Part shown: positions 1 through 7,297 of the stretch, piece after piece
How positions within the stretch are numbered: the stretch's first letter is position 1
Layout: each line of letters starts with the position of its first letter
Assembly: GCF_030408755.1 (NCBI RefSeq)
Contig: NZ_CP047209.1
Coordinates: 186,001-250,000, forward strand
Length of the DNA stretch: 64,000 nucleotides
From: Corynebacterium felinum
GTDB taxonomy: Bacteria > Actinomycetota > Actinomycetes > Mycobacteriales > Mycobacteriaceae
Direction: 5' to 3'
The notes under the pieces: generated by a model
Seen by the model: the letters and a program-made list of their open reading frames with translations, nothing else
Databases searched by the model: none
Told to the model about the DNA's origin: nothing
Translations under genes and position numbers: made by a program

Positions 1-17
1 GAAAGGACAGTACTTCC

Positions 18-182
18 ATGACTGATAAATCACCAGAAAAGAAGCCCAACGAGCGGAAAAACATCACCCCCGGGAAACTAGTACTCGCAGTCATCGTATT
101 CGTCGTCGCCTTCTACATCGCGTATCAATTCGGCGAGGCGATCGTCCACGCTATCCTCGGGGAGCCAGAATACCAATTCTGA
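18..182 (+). CDS. small single-pass membrane protein, 54 aa
   Basis: The ORF starts ATG-ACT-GAT and ends TGA at 180-182, with a GAAAGGA ribosome site at positions 1-7. The product has a charged N-terminus (about residues 1-20, rich in Lys, Glu and Pro), one hydrophobic helix at about residues 21-45 (LVLAVIVFVVAFYIAY), and a short acidic tail. That pattern suggests a small inner-membrane protein with its N-terminus in the cytoplasm. No catalytic motif is visible and I do not recognise the family. It is probably the last gene of a unit that begins upstream of the window. Confidence 0.7.
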   Translation: MTDKSPEKKPNERKNITPGKLVLAVIVFVVAFYIAYQFGEAIVHAILGEPEYQF

Positions 183-527
183 TCACCCACCGCATCTGCC
201 ACCATCGTCTAGTGGTCGTCGGGGGCAGATGCTGCGTCAGTGCTCGTGCCAACCCTGCCCTTGTTTCTAGGTTGCTCGTGTGTGGAGTATCTAGGGACAC
301 GGGGTGGCGTTAGCGCCGTGGACAAGGGCAGGGAATGTGAAAGTGGTTGGTCTTTCCTTCAGGTAGTGGGGTTTTCTTCGCCCATGATTGAGCGAGGAAA
401 AGAAGTAGGGGTTTAGATCTAACGGCGGTGGTTCACGCAACTTCAGCTTAAGGTAGTTGACTCACAGTAGCGTGGGGTGCGTACGCACGCGGCTGCGAAG
501 AAACTCGGGGCGGGGCTGTCGTGGGCT
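183..527. other. 345-bp intergenic region with two inverted repeats
   Basis: No gene is visible here. Two perfect dyads are present. GCATCTGCC (192-200) pairs with GGCAGATGC (224-232), with a smaller ACCA/TGGT pair in its loop. CCCTGCCCTTGT (253-264) pairs with ACAAGGGCAGGG (322-333) across a 57-nt spacer that holds GGCG-TTAG-CGCC. The first may terminate the small upstream gene, although no T-run follows it. The second is a long stem between genes converging from both sides and could be part of a structured RNA. Function is unknown. Confidence 0.5.
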
Positions 528-1172
528 TTAGGCTAATTCGCGGCTATTGATGAACTTAATCACCTGATAGGTAATGGGCATCACCGCGACCTCCATGAGG
601 GTCTTCCACACAAACCCAACAACAACATAGTTTATGGTGTCGCTGAGCGTGCTAATGCCGATCACCGGTGCGGCAATAAGGCAGAAGATGAGAGTATCGC
701 CGAACTCCCCTAACACAGTAGAACTTAACAAGCGCTTCCACAATGCACCGGTACCCAACATGTCTTTCATGCGAGTGAGCAGCCACGCATTAAGAAACTG
801 CCCAACCGCATAGCCGGCAAGTGAAGCCAGCACAATGCGCGGAACCAACCCTAAAGTAGCGGCGAACGCTTCTTGGCCTTGATAAAAATCAGCGCTCGGC
901 AGGGCAATGGCGGCATAAAAGGAACCGACCGCAACCAAGGTGATCATGAACCCCGCCCAGATCGCCCGCTTGGCGGCCTTAAAGCCGTAGCATTCGCTGA
1001 TCACATCGCCGATGACATAAGCGACGGGGAAGAGGAAAAACGCCCCATCGGTGACGAGTGGGCCCAGCATCACACCTTTTGTGGAAGTGATATTAGAAAT
1101 GAGAAAAATCGCCACAAAGAGTGTAAGAAGAAATGGGTACGCGCTGTTATTAACCGGAATGTAACGGGACAT
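528..1172 (-). CDS. yhhQ: queuosine precursor transporter (YhhQ/VUT family)
   Basis: The 214-aa integral membrane protein has about six hydrophobic helices and the family hallmarks: an N-terminal helix ending SNITSTK, then [21 protein letters not shown], and [12 protein letters not shown] in the second half. Known members (E. coli YhhQ) import a precursor of the tRNA base queuosine across the inner membrane. I chose the ATG at 1172 (MSRYIPVNN) over an upstream start at 1205, which would overlap the divergent gluQ. The divergent neighbour, 15 bp away, encodes GluQRS, which modifies queuosine in tRNA-Asp, so the two functions match. Substrate is inferred from family and context. Confidence 0.88.
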   Translation of the reverse strand: MSRYIPVNNSAYPFLLTLFVAIFLISNITSTKGVMLGPLVTDGAFFLFPVAYVIGDVISECYGFKAAKRAIWAGFMITLVAVGSFYAAIALPSADFYQGQEAFAATLGLVPRIVLASLAGYAVGQFLNAWLLTRMKDMLGTGALWKRLLSSTVLGEFGDTLIFCLIAAPVIGISTLSDTINYVVVGFVWKTLMEVAVMPITYQVIKFINSRELA

Positions 1173-1187
1173 GGGAAAGATTCTACG

Positions 1188-2156
1188 ATGCACAACATAA
1201 ACCAAGCACCTTCAGCACAATCGCCGAAGTCAAGCATTCCTTCGCCATGGGGTGTAGGCGCAGGGCGTTTTGCCCCAAGCCCGAGCGGGGATTTGCATTT
1301 CGGCAACCTGCGCACGGCGGTGCTGGCGTGGGCTAGTGCCCGCAGCAGCGGACGCGCGTTCTACATGCGTGTGGAGGATGTGGATACCCAGCGCAGCTCC
1401 CATGAGTCCGCCTGTCGGCAGCTGGAAGATTTAGCACAGTTGGGTCTGGATTGGGATGGGGATGTGCTGTATCAGAGCACGCGCTTTGAAGCGTACGAAC
1501 AAGCACTTGCCCAGCTTCCGCATTATGAATGCTACTGTTCCCGCAAAGATATTGTTCACGCGGCAAGCGCCCCACACTCCATCCCCGGACAGTACCCCGG
1601 GACCTGCCGTGACCTTGACGAAGATGAGCGCAGGCGACGTCGACACGCTCTTGCCCAACACAATCGGGTGCCGGCGCTGCGCTTGCGTGCCGACGTCGAG
1701 CACTGGCGCATCCACGATCTGTATGCGGGCTTTGTCGACGGCGAGGTCGATGACATGATTCTGCGCCGCGGCGGACAAGACCCGGACTGGGCATACAATC
1801 TCGCCGTGGTTGTCGACGACGCCTTTCAGGGAATCGACCAAGTAGTGCGCGGCGATGATCTGCTCAGCTCCGCACCCCGCCAAGGCTATCTTGCACACCT
1901 GTTGGGTGTGGAAGCGCCCGCCTTCGTACATGTGCCCTTGGTGATCAACACGCAGGGACGACGACTAGCAAAACGCGACGGGGCAGTGACATTCCGCGAC
2001 ATGGAAGCGCAAGGTGGGCGCGGCAGCGTATTTCCGTGCATTGCCGCATCATTAGGGATCAATGCGCGCACGCCTGAGGAGCTTGTAGAAAAGTTTCACG
2101 TGCAATCAATACCCCGCGAACCTTATGTGTGGCGCAACAGATTCCCAAAACCCTAG
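1188..2156 (+). CDS. gluQ: glutamyl-Q tRNA(Asp) synthetase
   Basis: The 322-aa protein resembles the catalytic half of glutamyl-tRNA synthetase and lacks the anticodon-binding domain, as GluQRS does. Visible motifs are the HIGH-like HFGNL in [15 protein letters not shown] near residue 40, zinc-type cysteines (CYCSRKDI, later PGTC), and the KMSKS-like RLAKRDG near residue 275. GluQRS transfers glutamate to queuosine at position 34 of tRNA-Asp. A longer open frame extends upstream to 873, but it overlaps yhhQ and lacks family similarity, so I start at ATG 1188. Its TAG stop shares the palindrome CTAG with the stop of the convergent glycosyltransferase. Confidence 0.92.
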   Translation: MHNINQAPSAQSPKSSIPSPWGVGAGRFAPSPSGDLHFGNLRTAVLAWASARSSGRAFYMRVEDVDTQRSSHESACRQLEDLAQLGLDWDGDVLYQSTRFEAYEQALAQLPHYECYCSRKDIVHAASAPHSIPGQYPGTCRDLDEDERRRRRHALAQHNRVPALRLRADVEHWRIHDLYAGFVDGEVDDMILRRGGQDPDWAYNLAVVVDDAFQGIDQVVRGDDLLSSAPRQGYLAHLLGVEAPAFVHVPLVINTQGRRLAKRDGAVTFRDMEAQGGRGSVFPCIAASLGINARTPEELVEKFHVQSIPREPYVWRNRFPKP

Positions 2157-3310
2157 AGTTGGGTGCTGTAATAGGCCTGCTCAAGGGCATCAATACACAG
2201 ATCTAACTGAAACTCCTGGGGGATTACCCTATGCGCCTTGGCCTGATCGAGCCGCAGCTGTGGATTCTCAATCCAAAAATCAATCCGCTGAGCTAACTCG
2301 CGTGGATTGCGGGCCGGGAAAAGTGAATTCGGATGCTGCGCAAACTGCGCAGTGGCCGATAAATCAGCGGTGGCTATCACAGGGGTGAGACCATGGCGGA
2401 TCGCTTCCAAACAGGACATACCTTCGACCTCAATAAAAGCAGTATGTACATAAAGGTCAGCCTGCTGGGCAGCCAGTGCCAACTCGGTGGCATTCATAAA
2501 CTCAAAAGTGGGCTGGTGCTGAAGAATCCCTTCGCTGAAAAGGGCATGGGCCTCGTGCTTCAGGTAGCGCTCGGTAGGGCCACGGCCAGCAAAACGCAAC
2601 TGAATGAGGTGCGCATACGCACTATGACGCATTGCGCGCAATAGGGTTATTTGGTCTTTTTCCTGCGAGAAGCGACCAATGGATAGGATAGTGAATGCTT
2701 CCCCTTGGGTATCGGGAGGCATCTTTTCAGTTTCATCGTGCGCAATGAAACCATTGGAGATTACAGGTAAGCCCTGCTTAGTGGCCGAAAAACCGACACG
2801 AACCAAGCGGTCGCGCACATTCACCGAAGGGCACTGAACCCACGCGCACGGCCGAAAAATGCACCACTTCCACACATAAAGAAAAGCCCAATTCAGCGGC
2901 TTGATCCGATCAAGATGCACAGAGGCTGTCATATTTTCCGGATGAATATGATACGTTCCCACCACAGTTTTACCCATGCGCTGGGCAACGCGTGCGGTGA
3001 GAAACTGGAGCAAAAAGGGCTCCTCCACATGCACAATATCAGCCCACGCTACAGCCTGACGGATGACCCGCATACGCGCGCGGGCAAAGCAGTAGCCTTG
3101 GGCTGAAATCAGCGGCTGAAGCACAGGGATCTGTAACTGCGGAAGGGCGAAATCGGGGGAGTGCACCCCTGAAGAAAGAGCCCGTACTTCATGCCCGCGC
3201 ATGCGCAGTTGCTGCATGGTTTGTCGAGCTGAGGCAGCTAAACCATTGCCCCGGGAGGGCAGGGAATTGATAACGAATAAAATCTTCAGCGGCTTGTTAT
3301 TTTTGCCCAT
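2153..3310 (-). CDS. GT4-type glycosyltransferase (GT-B fold)
   Basis: This 385-aa protein has a two-domain GT-B layout. An N-terminal Rossmann half begins [17 protein letters not shown] and contains the acceptor-side stretch [13 protein letters not shown]-terminal half has [13 protein letters not shown] (nucleotide-sugar binding) and the family E-x7-E signature in [18 protein letters not shown]. Such enzymes transfer a sugar from a nucleotide- or lipid-linked donor, often in cell-wall glycan or glycolipid synthesis. Donor and acceptor cannot be read from sequence. I chose ATG 3310 ([12 protein letters not shown]) because the nine codons upstream of it do not match the fold. It stands alone on this strand. 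Confidence 0.85.
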   Translation of the reverse strand: MGKNNKPLKILFVINSLPSRGNGLAASARQTMQQLRMRGHEVRALSSGVHSPDFALPQLQIPVLQPLISAQGYCFARARMRVIRQAVAWADIVHVEEPFLLQFLTARVAQRMGKTVVGTYHIHPENMTASVHLDRIKPLNWAFLYVWKWCIFRPCAWVQCPSVNVRDRLVRVGFSATKQGLPVISNGFIAHDETEKMPPDTQGEAFTILSIGRFSQEKDQITLLRAMRHSAYAHLIQLRFAGRGPTERYLKHEAHALFSEGILQHQPTFEFMNATELALAAQQADLYVHTAFIEVEGMSCLEAIRHGLTPVIATADLSATAQFAQHPNSLFPARNPRELAQRIDFWIENPQLRLDQAKAHRVIPQEFQLDLCIDALEQAYYSTQL

Positions 3311-3402
3311 ACAGCCATTGTGCCGAAGTGTGGGCACCTAAATGTTTCCTTCAGTAAAATATTTGGCAATGCTCACTATTTTTTGAGCGTGAAACAAGAA
3401 AA

Positions 3403-3432
3403 CCCCTTGATTTTTTAATAAAAATCAAGGGG
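3403..3432 (-). terminator. rho-independent terminator of tRNA-Ser
   Basis: CCCCTTGATTTTT (3403-3415) pairs perfectly with AAAAATCAAGGGG (3420-3432) across a 4-nt loop. Read leftward the hairpin is followed by TTTTCTTGTTTC. It lies just downstream of the leftward tRNA-Ser gene. Confidence 0.85.
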
Positions 3433-3440
3433 GAATTGTG

Positions 3441-3526
3441 CGGAGGATGTGGGATTTGAACCCACGAGGGGCGTTAGCCCCGCACGCGTTCCAGGCGTGT
3501 GACATAGGCCGCTAGTCGAATCCTCC
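3441..3526 (-). tRNA. tRNA-Ser (anticodon GGA)
   Basis: On the minus strand the acceptor stem GGAGGAT pairs with ATCCTCC, followed by discriminator G. The anticodon loop CTGGAAC carries GGA, reading UCC/UCU serine codons. A long variable arm, GGGGCTAACGCCCC, marks it as a class II serine tRNA, and the T arm GTGGGTTCAAATCCCAC is intact. Length is 86 nt and the 3' CCA is not encoded. An intrinsic terminator follows. Confidence 0.95.
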
Positions 3527-3763
3527 AGCGTAAACAAGAAAAACTCTTGCGTACTGGGGACACTTTACACACAACCAAAGACTTGGCACAAATTGCAAGG
3601 TAGTCGAACTAAAAGCGCAAGAAAACACAGCGCCCAAACAGGAACCTTCACAAGGGGGAATCGGCGGGCGCGAAAAAACCGTGAACGGTGACAGGCACGT
3701 GAGGGGTGTGGGGGCGTCGATAAGCATAATTGGGCAAACATGAACCTCGTGCACTACAGTAAT

Positions 3764-3857
3764 GGGCAGGACTTCGCATGGCGTTTATCCCGTGAACTCC
3801 CCCAGGGCAGGAATGCAGCAAGGGTCAACGGGCTCTGGCGGGTGTGCGAAGTCCCCT
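3764..3857 (+). ncRNA. ffs: signal recognition particle RNA (4.5S type)
   Basis: The region holds the conserved apical domain of bacterial SRP RNA: GGGCAGGAATGCAGCAAGGG followed by TCAACGGGCTCTG. A long closing stem forms between GGACTTCGCA (3769-3778) and TGCGAAGTCC (3845-3854), followed by CTTAATTTTT, which probably ends transcription. The RNA binds Ffh and targets membrane and secreted proteins co-translationally. The exact 5' and 3' ends are estimated from the stem. Position between tRNA-Ser and aspT matches what I remember of related corynebacteria. Confidence 0.88.
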
Positions 3858-3987
3858 TAATTTTTCACAAGGGGCAGCAGAAACCGCGCAGGGGGCGCGA
3901 AATGACAATTAACGTGCGCACATACGGGCAAGACGCATAGAATAGTCAGTTGAAAAATTCCCACACTCTGCCGGAAGGTGCACCACC

Positions 3988-5262
3988 TTGTCTCTGCTTA
4001 ATTACGACGCCGATCGCCTCGCCCAATTCACCGAGGAGATTACCCACAAGTACGAAGAACTCAAGGGGCGAAACCTCGCACTCGACCTCACCCGCGGAAA
4101 ACCATCCGCCGAACAACTCGACTTCTCCAACGAAGTCTTAAGCCTCCCCGGCGACAACTACACCGCAGCCGACGGCACCGACTGCCGCAACTACGGCGGA
4201 CTCAACGGCATCGCCGACATCCGCAGCATATGGGCTGAAGTTTTAGGCATGCCTGTTGAGAATGTTATTGCGGGCGACGCCTCCAGCCTCAACATCGAAT
4301 TCGACCTGATCGCCTGGTCTTACGCACTCGGCAACAACGACTCGCCTCAGCCCTGGGCTAAGGAAGAAACCCTGAAATGGCTCTGCCCAGTACCTGGCTA
4401 CGACCGCCACTTCACCATCACCGAACACTTCGGCTTCGACATGATCCCCGTCCCCATGACCGACGAAGGCCCCTGCATGGACACCGTGCGCGAACTCGTC
4501 AAAGACCCAGCAGTCAAAGGCATGTGGACAGTGCCCATGTTCGGCAACCCCACCGGCGTGACCTTCAGTGAAAAAGTGTGCCGCGAACTCGCCGCAATGG
4601 ACACCGCCGCACCAGACTTCCGCATCATGTGGGACAACGCCTACGCCGTACACATCCTTGGCGACGAATTTCCTGAGATCCACAACGTAGTAGCCATGGC
4701 CGAAGAAGCCGGAAACCCCAACCGCTTCTGGTGCCTATCCTCAACCTCGAAGATCACCCACGCCGGCTCCGGCGTGTCCTTCTTCGCCTCCTCCAAGGCA
4801 AACCTCGACTGGTACAGCTCTATCGCCAACGTACGCGGCATCGGCCCCAACAAGATCAACCAGCTTGCCCACGCACAGTTCTTCGGCTCCGCCGAGGGTG
4901 TACGTTCCCTGATGCGCAAGCACGCCGGATCACTGGCACCAAAATTCAACCGCGTGCTCGAAATCCTGCAACAGCGCCTCGGCGACTACGACGTAGCCAC
5001 CTGGACAACACCAGAAGGTGGCTACTTCATCTCCCTCGACGTGGTTGATGGCACCGCGACAAGAGTTGTGCAGCTGGCAAAAGAAGCAGGCATTGCACTC
5101 ACCGCCGCCGGCTCCTCCTTCCCACTCAAGCAAGACCCCAACGACCGCAACATCCGCTTGGCACCCTCCCTGCCACCAGTCGAAGAGCTAGAGATTGCCA
5201 TGGATGGCGTGGCCACCTGTGTGCTTCTTGCCGCAGCTGAAAAAGCAGCACGCCAAGCCTAG
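3988..5262 (+). CDS. aspT: aspartate aminotransferase AspT (PLP, class I)
   Basis: The 424-aa PLP enzyme interconverts aspartate plus 2-oxoglutarate with oxaloacetate plus glutamate in the cytoplasm. It supplies aspartate for the lysine, threonine and methionine pathway. Visible hallmarks are LDLTRGKPS near the N-terminus, TVPMFGNPTGVTF in the middle, and the Schiff-base lysine at about residue 255 in SSTSKITHAGSG. The family member I recall from C. glutamicum is of this divergent subgroup rather than E. coli AspC. The start is TTG at 3988, preceded by GGAAGGTG at a suitable distance. Length is typical for the subgroup. Confidence 0.9.
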   Translation: MSLLNYDADRLAQFTEEITHKYEELKGRNLALDLTRGKPSAEQLDFSNEVLSLPGDNYTAADGTDCRNYGGLNGIADIRSIWAEVLGMPVENVIAGDASSLNIEFDLIAWSYALGNNDSPQPWAKEETLKWLCPVPGYDRHFTITEHFGFDMIPVPMTDEGPCMDTVRELVKDPAVKGMWTVPMFGNPTGVTFSEKVCRELAAMDTAAPDFRIMWDNAYAVHILGDEFPEIHNVVAMAEEAGNPNRFWCLSSTSKITHAGSGVSFFASSKANLDWYSSIANVRGIGPNKINQLAHAQFFGSAEGVRSLMRKHAGSLAPKFNRVLEILQQRLGDYDVATWTTPEGGYFISLDVVDGTATRVVQLAKEAGIALTAAGSSFPLKQDPNDRNIRLAPSLPPVEELEIAMDGVATCVLLAAAEKAARQA

Positions 5263-5281
5263 CTGGTAGTTTTTTCCCAAC

Positions 5282-5344
5282 AAGCGCAGACATAAGGGCT
5301 CAATTAAGGTGATGGTTCACCGGTGATTCCTGCTGTCTGCGCTT
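5282..5344 (+). terminator. putative terminator after aspT
   Basis: AAGCGCAGACA (5282-5292) is the exact complement of TGTCTGCGCTT (5334-5344), and the sequence continues TTCTTTC. The stem is 11 bp but the loop is about 41 nt, longer than usual. The loop itself holds small dyads around GGTGATGGTTCACCGGTG. Confidence 0.6.
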
Positions 5345-5508
5345 TCTTTCGTGTGATTTTCTGGGGGTTCTTGAATGGGTTGGGTGCTGTGTGAGGTATG
5401 GGGCATGGGTTATGGGGGCTTTGGGTGCTGCCTTTGTTGTGTGGCTGGTGAGTTTCAGTATGTGCGCAAGAATATGGAGTGATCACAAGCCCAGCCCCCT
5501 TTTAAAGT

Positions 5509-6455
5509 GAGGTTTTCTCACCAGAGTATTTTGCGGGCTAGGTGTAGGACGACTAAAGCAGTTTTTGCGATGGCTGTAATGGTTTTAGGGCATAGTGTTA
5601 CACGCCGTAGTGCTTTGAGTTGTTTGAGCATGGCGTTTGCTCGTTCTGATGGTGCTCGCAAACCGTTAAGACGACGGTTGTACTCGTATTCGTCATCTGC
5701 CAGATTCCTTCCTCTGATCGGTGTGTGTACGTTGTGACCTGCACCAATGTAGCCTTTGTCGGCAAGAACGCAAATATCAACAGTGCTTATTGCATCAAGA
5801 ACATGCTCACGCGCTGCTGTGATGTCGTGGGTTGATCCAGGAGATACTGAGGATACCCATAGTGGGTACCCACTCTCGTCAGTGAGCACCTGTACATTGC
5901 CACCAAATGCCTTATGTTTTCCGGAATACCACAGATCGTGACGGTTTTTCGGGTTCTTTCTCGCTACGCGGTCTGTTCGGATGAGTGTTCCGTCAAGGCA
6001 GACGAAAAGATTATTGGCGTCCTTGGCATGGCGTAGTGCGTCGATGAGGGTGGGAGATTTGGCGGAAACAACCCTGAGTGCTTCATGGATGTAGCGGTAG
6101 CCTGTGGCTTGTGAAACACGAGCATCACGAGCAATAGTAGCGATACTTGTTGCTTCATAAAGCCAGCGTAGAAGCATAATTGCTTGCTCCCAACACGTTG
6201 TGGCACGTTGATGGGGGCGAAGGTCATGTCGACGGCGATGAGCTTGAAGCCAAGCGCTGATGGTACGTGCAGTGGAAATTGGGACGTCAAGTGTGGCAGA
6301 ATAGCGAAGCACGCGGGAGTTCCTTTCAGTTTGATTTTCCTGTATCAAAAACCATTCTGAGTAAGAACCCCGCGTGCTTTCGTTACGACACACCCACAAA
6401 ACCCCCAAAACCACAGGTCAGCGTTTCAAACGCATTTCCCCGGTGAGAAAACCTC
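5509..6455 (-). mobile_element. insertion sequence copy 1 (IS5-like, 947 bp)
   Basis: The element begins GAGGTTTTCTCACC and ends with its reverse complement, giving 14-bp perfect terminal inverted repeats (16 bp with one mismatch). The flanks are AGT (5506-5508) and AGT (6456-6458), a 3-bp target duplication. One DDE transposase is encoded on the minus strand. The element appears identical to copy 2 at 60026-60972 in all segments compared, including every overlapping reading frame, so it moved recently. It lies between aspT and the gene before dnaX and interrupts no recognisable gene. Without the IS the site reads as a hairpin, AGCCCC ... GGGGCT, with the insertion in its loop. Confidence 0.95.
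5518..6312 (-). CDS. IS transposase, DDE_Tnp_4-like (copy 1)
   Basis: The 264-aa transposase has a helix-turn-helix region at about residues 45-80 (IATIARDARVSQATGYRYI). It then has the DDE catalytic set: Asp in CLDGTLIRTD, Asp in VLADKGYIGAG and Glu in APSERANAMLK. This arrangement fits the IS5 superfamily with a DDE_Tnp_4 nuclease. I chose the GTG start at 6312 because AAAGGA lies 9 nt upstream. An open frame reaches 34 codons further up to 6414, but that part runs through the left-end region and has no ribosome site. The protein is identical to copy 2. Confidence 0.9.
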   Translation of the reverse strand: MLRYSATLDVPISTARTISAWLQAHRRRHDLRPHQRATTCWEQAIMLLRWLYEATSIATIARDARVSQATGYRYIHEALRVVSAKSPTLIDALRHAKDANNLFVCLDGTLIRTDRVARKNPKNRHDLWYSGKHKAFGGNVQVLTDESGYPLWVSSVSPGSTHDITAAREHVLDAISTVDICVLADKGYIGAGHNVHTPIRGRNLADDEYEYNRRLNGLRAPSERANAMLKQLKALRRVTLCPKTITAIAKTALVVLHLARKILW

Positions 6456-6693
6456 AGTCTTTCTGGGGCTTAATGCGCATCCCGCTTTATTCCAAGGATA
6501 AACTTAAGCAAATAACAGTTAGAGTTTCAGCGCAGTGGCTAGAAAATGACCTGCGGTTTTACAAGTAGCATCTGCTCTATCTCTAACTCATAGCTACAGC
6601 ACCCCTGCGCTGAAGCTGCCGCGCTGTAGGTGTAGGTGAATGCGCGGTTACTTTCGACACATGCATGCGTGGAAAAACATAGAATACGAAGCT

Positions 6694-7254
6694 ATGAACC
6701 TTGACGAAACCGCCGCCTGGATCAACCAGCTTTTCCCCGCAGATATGAACCTGCGCGAAGCCCAAGATGATGAGGGAAACCCAGGATTTCATTACGCCTG
6801 TTTTAATCTCGGGCGTGAATGTGCGGCCAGCACCCTCGATTTTGCGGATATTGATACGGGGCTTGAGTCAGAAGGGGTGGATGTGCGTTGCGAAATCTTC
6901 ACTATTAATAGGGCGAGCGAAACCACCACATTAAAGGTGCTCGATGCCACCGCGAACCAGTTGGCACGCGCGGAGGGGGCACTTCCTGCCCAGCCAGGTA
7001 CCCTTCTCCCGGGCATTGGTAGTGAGGCGAATCTGCCTAGCGATATTACGGTCAAGCATGGGGTGTTTGTGGTGCCGTATGTGTGGGGTGAGAAAGTGCC
7101 CCAGCTGAAGGAGCCGGATCGGTGGACGTTAATGTTGCAGCTGGTGATGCTCACCCAAGAAGAATTTGAGCATGCTGTGACTTATGGGGTGGGGCAGTTG
7201 CAGCAAGATTTGGCGGCGGAAGGGATTGATCTGCTCGACTGGTCGCGGTTATGA
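6694..7254 (+). CDS. conserved hypothetical protein, possibly SUFU-like
   Basis: This cytoplasmic protein of about 186 aa is acidic, with no membrane segment or signal peptide. The C-terminal half (KHGVFVVPYVWGEKVP, then LTQEEFEHAVTYGVGQLQQD) faintly recalls the suppressor-of-fused-like domain of bacteria, which has a similar late helix ending in an acidic-leucine stretch. That is weak inference. Three in-frame starts exist (6640, 6661, 6694). I favour ATG 6694 because the residues upstream look non-conserved, but none has a strong ribosome site. It ends 43 bp before dnaX on the same strand and may be co-transcribed with it. Confidence 0.6.
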   Translation: MNLDETAAWINQLFPADMNLREAQDDEGNPGFHYACFNLGRECAASTLDFADIDTGLESEGVDVRCEIFTINRASETTTLKVLDATANQLARAEGALPAQPGTLLPGIGSEANLPSDITVKHGVFVVPYVWGEKVPQLKEPDRWTLMLQLVMLTQEEFEHAVTYGVGQLQQDLAAEGIDLLDWSRL

Positions 7255-7297
7255 AGGCGGGCTGTGTGGGTTACGGTGGTGGGGTAGTCTTAGTTTC

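Noticed and set aside
873..1187. 105-codon N-terminal extension of gluQ
   Set aside because: It overlaps yhhQ on the other strand, has low-quality composition, and the GluQRS family starts near ATG 1188.
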